From contig JAFLSP010000075.1 in assembly GCA_022510885.1 (NCBI GenBank), positions 1 through 8,561 of the forward strand: a stretch of DNA of 8,561 bases, read 5' to 3'. Shown here piece by piece: positions 1 through 5,096 of this stretch (the first letter of the stretch is position 1; the number at the start of each line of letters is the position of its first letter). The DNA comes from Treponema sp. (GTDB lineage Bacteria > Spirochaetota > Spirochaetia > Treponematales > Treponemataceae). The notes below the pieces were generated by a model. That model saw nothing but the letters and a program-made list of their open reading frames with translations, did no database searches and was not told where the DNA came from. A program made the translations under genes and the position numbers.

Positions 1-570
1 GTGTGGTGGGGCTTCGAGGATGAAATCCTCTACCGCATAGCAAAGGACGAAATCACGCGCCTTGCAAAAACCGAAAAGCCCTTCAACTTCACCATGCTCA
101 CGGTTGACACACACCATGTGGGCGGCTACGTCTGCGGCTCGTGCAAGAACGAATATCCCGAGCAGCTGGCGAACGTACTTGCCTGCGCGGATTCCCTTGT
201 CGGTGACTTCGTAACATGGATTCAGGCACAGGATTTTTACGAGAACACGGTCATCGTCATTTCAGGCGACCACCCGAGAATGGACACGATTCTCGTGGAT
301 GGAATCCCGTCCAGCGAGCGCACCGTCTACGACTGCTTCATCAACAGTGCGGCGGAAGTCAAAGGAAGCGAGACGGGCAGAGAATGCAACACGCTCGATA
401 TGTTCCCCACGGTTCTTGCGGCGATGGGCTTTTCGATTGAAGGCGAGCGGCTCGGACTGGGCACCAATCTCTTCAGCGAAAAAAAGACGCTGAGCGAGGA
501 GTTGGGCTACGACGAGCTGAATGCCGAACTTGGCAAATACAGTGAGTTTTACGAAAAGCGATTCTACTAA
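1..570 (+). CDS. LtaS/MdoB-like phosphoglycerol transferase (alkaline phosphatase superfamily), C-terminal part
   Basis: This is the 3' end of a gene that starts before the window; the frame is open from base 1 and stops at TAA 568-570. The 189 visible residues match the C-terminal half of the extracellular catalytic domain of lipoteichoic-acid-synthase/phosphoglycerol-transferase-like sulfatase-fold enzymes. The visible signs are a WGFEDE segment (residues 3-8), a TVDTHH stretch (34-39) that supplies a metal- or substrate-binding His in this family, a GGYVC motif, and SGDHPRMD (88-95), whose Asp90-His91 pair is the classic C-terminal metal ligand. The nucleophilic Thr and the N-terminal membrane helices would lie upstream. 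Members transfer glycerol-phosphate or a related phospho-alcohol to membrane glycolipids or polysaccharides outside the cytoplasmic membrane; the substrate here is unknown. The next gene follows after 12 bp and is a GDPD-like lipoprotein, so a shared role in glycerol-phosphate envelope chemistry is a reasonable inference. GC content is lower than in the genes from murE onward. Confidence 0.82.
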   Translation: MWWGFEDEILYRIAKDEITRLAKTEKPFNFTMLTVDTHHVGGYVCGSCKNEYPEQLANVLACADSLVGDFVTWIQAQDFYENTVIVISGDHPRMDTILVDGIPSSERTVYDCFINSAAEVKGSETGRECNTLDMFPTVLAAMGFSIEGERLGLGTNLFSEKKTLSEELGYDELNAELGKYSEFYEKRFY

Positions 571-582
571 GCAGGAAATGGT

Positions 583-1428
583 ATGGCAAACGTTCTGTCC
601 AGACAGATAACACGGGGGGGGGTACTAACAGTACTCATTCTTGCGGTCGCGTTTTCTTCATGCCGATGCGAAGTCTCGACTGAGTATGCCCCGAGCGCGA
701 CGGTCATTCGCACGCGCGAAATCATCAGCAAAGAGCGGTTCATCATCCATGCCGCAGGATTCGTCCAAAACGCCGCAGGCGAGCAAGTTCCGTACACCAA
801 CAGCAAGGACGCGCTCTTGAACTGCTATGCGGACGGCAACAAGATTTCCGAAATCGACTTCCGCATATCGAGCGACGGCTTTTTGGTCTGCACGCATGAA
901 TGGAATCAGGTATACAAAGACGGCGCACCGCTTTCAGGCACAGTGACGCAAGCAGAATTCCTGACCTGCAAAATCTCCGGCGAATTCACGGCGATGACGC
1001 TTTCCGACCTTGCTTTGTTCATGCGCGAGGCAGAGGACTTCCGCATAGTCACGGACATCAAGGACAACAACATAGCAGGCTGCGCAATAATCGCCCGAAC
1101 CTGCCCAGACTTGCTCGACCGCTTTATAATTCAGATTTATCACGCAGATGAGTACGACATAATCCGTGCGCTCGGCTTTAGGAACATAATCTATACGCTG
1201 TACAGAACCTCTGAAAGCGAACGCAATCCCGCCGTCCTCGAAAAATTTGCCCAAACGCACCCGCTCGTCGGCTTCACTTACTGGGATTCCTGGGCAGACA
1301 CCTACCTTGACACATGCAAGCGCATGGGAATTCCGTCGTTCGTGCATACCGTAAACGACCGCGAAAAGCGAGAGGAATTTCTGCGGGCGGGAGTTGCCGC
1401 CGTGTACACGGACGTGACGGACAACTGA
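583..1428 (+). CDS. GDPD/PI-PLC-like phosphodiesterase, probable lipoprotein
   Basis: This 281-residue protein belongs to the glycerophosphodiester phosphodiesterase-like TIM-barrel family, which hydrolyses phosphodiester head groups. Visible motifs are IIHAAG with His56, a YTNS segment (71-74), EID (Glu90, Asp92) followed by SSDG, THE with His105, TDIK (157-160), VHTVND, and a C-terminal VYTDV. These correspond to the two catalytic His and the metal-binding acidic residues of GDPDs. Canonical GDPDs have HR at the first His; here it is His-Ala, as in a divergent GDPD-like subgroup with an HAxG/YTNS pattern. The N-terminus has a basic stretch, a hydrophobic core and a possible spirochaetal lipobox FSSC (24-27), so it is probably a lipoprotein. 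The ATG at 583 has AGGA at 573-576. A run of nine G (614-622) falls in codons 11-14; loss or gain of one G would end translation early. It is probably co-transcribed with the upstream transferase. The exact substrate is not known. Confidence 0.78.
   Translation: MANVLSRQITRGGVLTVLILAVAFSSCRCEVSTEYAPSATVIRTREIISKERFIIHAAGFVQNAAGEQVPYTNSKDALLNCYADGNKISEIDFRISSDGFLVCTHEWNQVYKDGAPLSGTVTQAEFLTCKISGEFTAMTLSDLALFMREAEDFRIVTDIKDNNIAGCAIIARTCPDLLDRFIIQIYHADEYDIIRALGFRNIIYTLYRTSESERNPAVLEKFAQTHPLVGFTYWDSWADTYLDTCKRMGIPSFVHTVNDREKREEFLRAGVAAVYTDVTDN
614..622 (+). repeat. Poly-G tract (G9) in signal-peptide codons
   Basis: Nine consecutive G lie in codons 11-14 of the GDPD-like lipoprotein gene. With nine the frame is open. 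With eight the next codons are TAC TAA, an immediate stop. With ten the new frame reaches TGA at 681-683. The tract therefore has the design of an on/off contingency locus; poly-G tracts used this way are known in Treponema and other bacteria. Confidence 0.9.
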
Positions 1429-1469
1429 AAGAATGGCGCGTCCACCTGTTATGTCCGCTCCCAAGCGCA

Positions 1470-1498
1470 TTGCAGAAATCCCGATTTCGCGCTACACT
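1470..1498 (+). promoter_or_regulatory. sigma70-type promoter of murE, start codon at predicted +1
   Basis: TTGCAG (1470-1475), a 17-bp spacer and TACACT (1493-1498) form a near-consensus sigma70 promoter. The first purine downstream is A1505, seven bases after the -10 element, and it is the A of the murE ATG. No Shine-Dalgarno sequence precedes this ATG. The mRNA is therefore predicted to be leaderless. Confidence 0.75.
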
Positions 1499-1504
1499 TT
1501 CCCC

Positions 1505-3184
1505 ATGCAGAAAAGACTTTCCGAACTGCTTTCTTCAATAGAGTGTACCCGCGTCCGTGCCGACGGTACGCGCGCGGAGGGGGCGCAGGCAGACCCCGAC
1601 GTTGCCGCGCTCGCGTTCGACAGCCGCGACGTTGCGGCGGGAACGCTCTTCTTCGCCCTGCCCGGAACGCACACCACGGGCAACCGCTTCATCCCTGCCG
1701 CGCTCAAAGCGGGCGCGGTCGCCGTGGTTTTTCAGGACGACCTTGACGCGGAGACCGAGGCCGCCGTCCGCAGCGCGCTTGCCGAACGCGGCGAGGACGT
1801 GCCGCTCATCAGGGTGGCGGACGCGCGCTTCGTCATGGCACCTATTTCCGCCACGTTCTACGGCTGGCCGTCCAAAAAACTCGTCGTCATCGGCGTGACG
1901 GGCACGGAAGGCAAGTCGTCCACCGTCTCGTTCATCTGGCAGTTCCTTCGGCTGTGCGGCAAGAAGGCGGGCTTCATCTCCACCGTGGAATATTCGCTCG
2001 GCGGCGAGGCAATCGCGAACCCGCAGCACCAGACCACGCCCGAGTCGCCCGTCATCCAAAGCCACCTCGCGCAGATGCTCGCGGCGGGCTGCGAGTACGC
2101 CGTCATCGAATCGTCGTCGCACGGGCTTTCGGCGCGGACGAACCGCACGGGCTGCATCGACTACGACTGCGCCGTCTTTATGAACGTGACGCTTGAGCAT
2201 CTCGAATTCCACAAGACCTTCGCGCAGTACCGCGACGACAAGGCAAACCTCTTCCGCAAGCTGGACGAATGCAGCCACCGCAAGGTCATCGGCGGCACGG
2301 AAACCGACGTTCCCGCCTTCGGCATCGTCAACCTTGAGGACGAGAGCGCGCCGTATTTTATCGCCGCGACCAGGCATCCCGTGTTCGGCTTTACGACCGG
2401 GGGCGAGGCGGGAAAGCAGACCGGCGCGCCGCTTCCCCCGATTCCGGCGGGCATCCCGCACCTCGTCGCGCGGGACATCACGACCACACGCGACGGCATA
2501 CAGTTCACGCTGAGCGAAAAGAACGGCACGGACGGCGGACAAAGCCTGACCATACGCGCGCCGCTTCCCGGCGCGTTCAACGCCTACAACGTCATGGCGG
2601 CACTGCTCGCCGTCTCCCGGCTGACCGGCACGAGCCTGAGCGCGCTCGCCCCGCTTGCCGCAGGCCTGCGCCCCGTCAAAGGCAGGATGACCGTCATCGA
2701 CCAAGGACAGCCCTTCGAGCTTATCGTGGACTACGCGCACACGCCCTCGTCCTTCGAGACGATTTTCCCGCCCCTGCGCCGCCGCTGTGCGGGCAGGATG
2801 CTGAGCGTGTTCGGCAGCGGCGGCGAGCGCGACACGGAAAAACGCCCCTTGCAGGGCGCAATCGCCGCCCGCTTCTGCGACGTGGTTATCCTGACCGACG
2901 AAGACCCGCGCGGCGAGGATTCCGTCGCGCTGCTCACGCAGATTGCCGCGGGCGCGGAACAGGCGGGCAAAGTCCTGGGCAAAGACCTCTTCATCACCCC
3001 GAACCGCCCCGCCGCAATCCGACAGGCACTGGCACAGGCGCGCCCGGGCGACATCGTGCTCCTGCTCGGCAAGTCGCACGAAAACAGCATCATCTACAAA
3101 GACCACGCCCTGCCCTACGACGAAATCCGCGAAGCACAGACCGCGCTCGCCGAGATGGGATACAAGCGGTCAGTTTCTCACTGA
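1505..3184 (+). CDS. murE: UDP-N-acetylmuramyl-tripeptide synthetase MurE
   Basis: This 559-residue cytoplasmic Mur ligase adds the third amino acid to UDP-MurNAc-L-Ala-D-Glu using ATP. The N-terminal UMAG-binding domain contains FDSRDVAAGTLFFALPG. The central ATPase domain has the P-loop GVTGTEGKSS (130-139), QTTPES, ESSSHGL, and HLEFHKTFAQYRDDKANLF with Lys246, the lysine carbamylated in this family. The C-terminal domain has GRMTVIDQG, VDYAHTP, GSGGERDTEKR, and TDEDPRGED (464-472). That last motif is DNPR in DAP-adding enzymes; the variant EDPR (466-469) fits a diamine other than DAP, and treponemes use L-ornithine. The protein is longer than the usual 490-500 residues, partly from an insert around residues 295-325. 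I chose the ATG at 1505, not 1433, because homology begins there and a promoter ends there. The last three codons (VSH) lie inside the first unit of a tandem repeat. Confidence 0.93.
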   Translation: MQKRLSELLSSIECTRVRADGTRAEGAQADPDVAALAFDSRDVAAGTLFFALPGTHTTGNRFIPAALKAGAVAVVFQDDLDAETEAAVRSALAERGEDVPLIRVADARFVMAPISATFYGWPSKKLVVIGVTGTEGKSSTVSFIWQFLRLCGKKAGFISTVEYSLGGEAIANPQHQTTPESPVIQSHLAQMLAAGCEYAVIESSSHGLSARTNRTGCIDYDCAVFMNVTLEHLEFHKTFAQYRDDKANLFRKLDECSHRKVIGGTETDVPAFGIVNLEDESAPYFIAATRHPVFGFTTGGEAGKQTGAPLPPIPAGIPHLVARDITTTRDGIQFTLSEKNGTDGGQSLTIRAPLPGAFNAYNVMAALLAVSRLTGTSLSALAPLAAGLRPVKGRMTVIDQGQPFELIVDYAHTPSSFETIFPPLRRRCAGRMLSVFGSGGERDTEKRPLQGAIAARFCDVVILTDEDPRGEDSVALLTQIAAGAEQAGKVLGKDLFITPNRPAAIRQALAQARPGDIVLLLGKSHENSIIYKDHALPYDEIREAQTALAEMGYKRSVSH

Positions 3185-3256
3185 AAAACAGACTGTTTCG
3201 CACTGAAAAACACATTGTTTCTCAGTGCGAAACAATGTGTTCCGTCGTGAAAAACC
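3173..3256. repeat. Four tandem quasi-palindromic repeats, 22-bp period
   Basis: Units are GTTTCTCACTGAAAAACA (3173-3190), GTTTCGCACTGAAAAACA (3195-3212), GTTTCTCAGTGCGAAACA (3217-3234) and a degenerate GTTCCGTCGTGAAAAACC (3239-3256). They are separated by the 4-bp spacers GACT, CATT and ATGT. The first 17 bp of each of units 1-3 is a palindrome around one central base with a single mismatched pair. The period of 22 bp is about two helical turns. Because of the symmetry, unit 3 can pair with unit 2 (13 bp, 3194-3206 with 3222-3234), or a shifted 13-bp hairpin can form (3209-3221 with 3229-3241). The array begins inside the last codons of murE and ends about 30 bp before the efp -35 box. Tandem operators, RNA processing or termination hairpins, or a short repetitive element are all possible. 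Confidence 0.88.
3209..3241 (-). terminator. Possible minus-strand intrinsic terminator within the repeat array
   Basis: A perfect 13-bp inverted repeat, AACACATTGTTTC / GAAACAATGTGTT with a 7-nt loop, is followed on the minus strand by a run of five T (the A-run at 3206-3210 on the + strand, partly within the stem). On the + strand no T-run follows, so it is not a canonical terminator for murE. Only four of the stem pairs are G-C. A role against antisense transcription into murE is an inference. Confidence 0.35.
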
Positions 3257-3287
3257 AATCGCATACGCACAACGTCAAGTGTTACTA

Positions 3288-3316
3288 TTGAAACTCCGCA
3301 GAAAACGTGCTACACT
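3288..3316 (+). promoter_or_regulatory. sigma70-type promoter of efp
   Basis: TTGAAA (3288-3293), a 17-bp spacer and TACACT (3311-3316) match the sigma70 consensus well. The predicted start near A3322/A3323 gives a leader of about 39 nt. That leader holds a Shine-Dalgarno AAAGGA at 3351-3356, five bases before the efp ATG. Confidence 0.78.
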
Positions 3317-3361
3317 GGCGCAACGCATTTTGCGAATTCTTTGAATCAAGAAAGGACGAAC

Positions 3362-3931
3362 ATGATTACTACTGGCGAAATCAGGGTGGGCAGCGCGTTC
3401 ATGTACGAGGGGTCTCCGTTCATCGTGCAGCGTATGCTCGGGCAGAAATCGGGGCGCGCGGGCATGGTGACGCGGCTTCGCGTCAAGAATATCGTTACCG
3501 GCTCAACGCAGGACCTCGGCCTGGACGCGGGCGAGAAGTTTGAGGACGTGGACTTGGTAGAAAAGACCGTGCAGCTTTCCTATGTTGACGGCGACGACTT
3601 CCACTTCATGGACCAGGAGACTTACGAGGACGTGTCGCTCTCCAAAGACGACCTGGGCGACAATGCGGGCTATCTTTCTCCCGATGACGAGTACGAAGTC
3701 AAAATCACCTACTACAACGACCTGCCGGTGGGCATCAAGCTGCCGGTGAACGTGACGCGCACGATTACCTACTGCGAGCCGGGCGTAAAGGGCGACACCT
3801 CCGGCAAATCGACCAAGCCTGCCACGCTCGACACGGGCATTGAGGTGAAGGTGCCGCTGTTCTGCAATACCGATGACCGCATCGTCATCGACACGCGCGA
3901 CGGCTCGTTCGTGGAGCGCGCAAAAGACTGA
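3362..3931 (+). CDS. efp: Elongation factor P, Arg32 (EarP-modified) type
   Basis: This 189-residue protein has the length and three-domain layout of EF-P, which binds between the P and E sites of stalled ribosomes and promotes peptide bond formation at polyproline stretches. Visible signs are the N-terminal KOW-like domain (ITTGEIRVGSAFMYEGSPFIV), the tip loop KSGRAG (29-34), RLRVKNIVTGS, the YVDGDDFHFMDQETYE segment of domain II, and the C-terminal IKLPVNVTRTI and GIEVKVPLFCNTDDRIVIDTRDGSFVER parts. At the tip, Arg32 stands where the E. coli protein has the beta-lysylated Lys34. The Ser-Gly-Arg context matches the subfamily rhamnosylated on Arg32 by EarP. No earP is in the window. The ATG at 3362 is preferred over an upstream TTG at 3341 because it has a Shine-Dalgarno and matches the family N-terminus. 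A GC-rich hairpin follows the stop. Confidence 0.95.
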   Translation: MITTGEIRVGSAFMYEGSPFIVQRMLGQKSGRAGMVTRLRVKNIVTGSTQDLGLDAGEKFEDVDLVEKTVQLSYVDGDDFHFMDQETYEDVSLSKDDLGDNAGYLSPDDEYEVKITYYNDLPVGIKLPVNVTRTITYCEPGVKGDTSGKSTKPATLDTGIEVKVPLFCNTDDRIVIDTRDGSFVERAKD

Positions 3932-3937
3932 CCTACG

Positions 3938-3960
3938 GCCGCCCGCACGGGCGGCTTTAT
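3938..3960 (+). terminator. Rho-independent-like terminator after efp
   Basis: GCCGCCC and GGGCGGC pair across a GCAC loop (3938-3955; the flanking C-G of the loop could add one pair), followed by TTTAT (3956-3960). The stem is very stable but the T-run is short, so termination may be partial. It ends only a few bases before the TPP aptamer, and no promoter is visible between them. Confidence 0.65.
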
Positions 3961-4071
3961 CTCATACCGGGGTGTTCTGGGGCAACATCGTTGCCTTGGG
4001 GCTGAGATTATACCCGCAGCGTTTCGCACGAAACGCCAACCTGACCCGGATAATGCCGGCGGAGGAAGATA
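3958..4071 (+). promoter_or_regulatory. TPP riboswitch (thi box) upstream of thiB
   Basis: The conserved TPP aptamer core is present: CGGGGTG (3968-3974), CTGAGA (4002-4007) followed by ACCC (4012-4015), and AACCTGA (4038-4044) then GGATAATGCCGGC (4048-4060). P2 pairs the GGGGT with the ACCC segment. P3 is long, with GGCAAC/GTTGCC across an ATC loop. P5 is CCGG/CCGG around ATAATG. An extra 7-bp hairpin, GCGTTTC-GCAC-GAAACGC (4019-4036), lies between the ACCC segment and AACCTGA. P1 may pair TATCT (3958-3962) with AGATA (4067-4071). The Shine-Dalgarno GGAGGA (4061-4066) directly follows the core and lies inside or beside P1, and there is no terminator before the ATG. Control is therefore probably at translation initiation, with TPP hiding the ribosome site. 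A riboswitch-controlled tbpABC operon is known in Treponema denticola. Confidence 0.95.
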
Positions 4072-5096
4072 TGAAACGGACTCATATCATCGTTTTTTCC
4101 CTTTTATCATCACTGTTTGCACTTGCCGGCTGCGCAAAAAAGGACAATGCGGCGCGGCTGGGCGAGGTGGTCGTCTATTCCTACGACAGTTTTGTGGGCG
4201 ACTGGGGCGCGGCGCCGGAAATCAAGCGGCTGTTCGAGGAGCAGACCGGGCTTGCGCTGACCTTCGTCAACTGCGGCGACGGCGTACAGGTGCTGAGCCG
4301 CGCGGTGCTCGAAAAGGACGCGGTGAACGCCGACGTGGTGCTTGGCTTGGACAACAATCTTGCCGCACAGGCAATCGAGGCGGGCATCCTTGAGGCGTAC
4401 AAACCGGCAGGCGCGGACGACATCATTGACGCGGACATCAAGGCGCAACTGGGCGCGGGCTGGGAACTGACTCCCTACGACTACAGCCACTTCGCGCTCA
4501 TCTACGACACGCGCGCGGGGCTTCCCGAACCGGGCAGCCTGGAGGATTTGACGAACGACATATACAGAAAGAAAATCATCCTCATGGACCCGCGCACGAG
4601 TACGCCGGGGCTTGGCTTTGTGGCATGGACGGTCGCGCTTTTTGGCGACGGCTACCCGGCGTTCTGGCGCAGCCTCAAGGACAACATCCTAACGATGGCA
4701 CCGGGCTGGAGCGCGGGCTACGGGCTGTTCACCAACGGCGAAGCCCCGCTCGTCATCAGCTACGCGACAAGCCCGGCGGCGAACATCACCTATGACGGCA
4801 TCGACTACTACAAGGCGCTCGTCTTTGACGAGGGGCATCCCTTGCAGGTGGAAGGCGCGGGGCTGCTCAAAGGCGCGCCGAACAAAAAGGGCGCACAGCT
4901 GTTCTTGGACTTCTTGATTAGCGAGGAGGCGCAGAACGCGCTGCCGCTCACGCAGTGGATGTACCCCGTGAACAAGGCGGTCGTGCTGCCGGAGAGTTAC
5001 GCGCAGGGCGCGGTCACGCCCGCAAAGACGGTGGTCGCGGACGCGAAGGCCGTGCAGGAAGCCGTGCAGACGGTCATGGACATCCTCGCCGACTGA
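4071..5096 (+). CDS. thiB: Thiamine/TPP ABC transporter substrate-binding lipoprotein ThiB (TbpA)
   Basis: This 341-residue protein captures thiamine, thiamine phosphate or TPP outside the inner membrane and delivers it to ThiPQ. Residues 1-21 form a signal peptide with lipobox LAGC (18-21), so Cys21 is the likely lipidated residue. E. coli ThiB is a soluble periplasmic protein, so anchoring differs. Conserved ThiB segments are VYSYDSFVGDWG (35-46), GDGVQVL, ADVVLGLDNNLAAQA, TPYDYSHFALIYD, GWSAGYGLFTNGEAPLVISYATSPA, EGHPLQVEGAGLL and the C-terminal QWMYPV. These cover the binding-cleft aromatic and acidic positions known for this family. The ATG at 4071 follows GGAGGA of the riboswitch; the reading frame is open further upstream but only through the aptamer and terminator. 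The stop overlaps the thiP start (TGATG), giving translational coupling. Confidence 0.95.
   Translation: MKRTHIIVFSLLSSLFALAGCAKKDNAARLGEVVVYSYDSFVGDWGAAPEIKRLFEEQTGLALTFVNCGDGVQVLSRAVLEKDAVNADVVLGLDNNLAAQAIEAGILEAYKPAGADDIIDADIKAQLGAGWELTPYDYSHFALIYDTRAGLPEPGSLEDLTNDIYRKKIILMDPRTSTPGLGFVAWTVALFGDGYPAFWRSLKDNILTMAPGWSAGYGLFTNGEAPLVISYATSPAANITYDGIDYYKALVFDEGHPLQVEGAGLLKGAPNKKGAQLFLDFLISEEAQNALPLTQWMYPVNKAVVLPESYAQGAVTPAKTVVADAKAVQEAVQTVMDILAD

Noticed and set aside
578..610. Ten-codon ORF overlapping the start of the GDPD-like gene
   Set aside because: The ATG at 578 is only two bases past the AGGA, the ORF stops at 608-610, and the spacing favours the ATG at 583.
1433..1504. Upstream in-frame ATG adding 24 residues to MurE
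   Set aside because: The extension overlaps the promoter, shows no homology, and has no clear ribosome site.
1535..3106. 523-codon open frame on the minus strand
   Set aside because: It is antisense to murE, which has all family motifs. High-GC codon use leaves the opposite strand free of stops, and the translated product is Arg/Ala-rich with no recognisable domain.
3173..3256. CRISPR array
   Set aside because: Spacers are only 4 bp and the repeats are 18 bp; there are no cas genes. It is a tandem palindrome array instead.
3341..3361. TTG start adding seven residues to EF-P
   Set aside because: The family N-terminus begins at the ATG at 3362, which has AAAGGA at the right spacing; the extension would place that site inside the gene.
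3873..4070. Thi frame open from 3873
   Set aside because: It runs through the efp end, terminator and riboswitch; the signal peptide begins at 4071.
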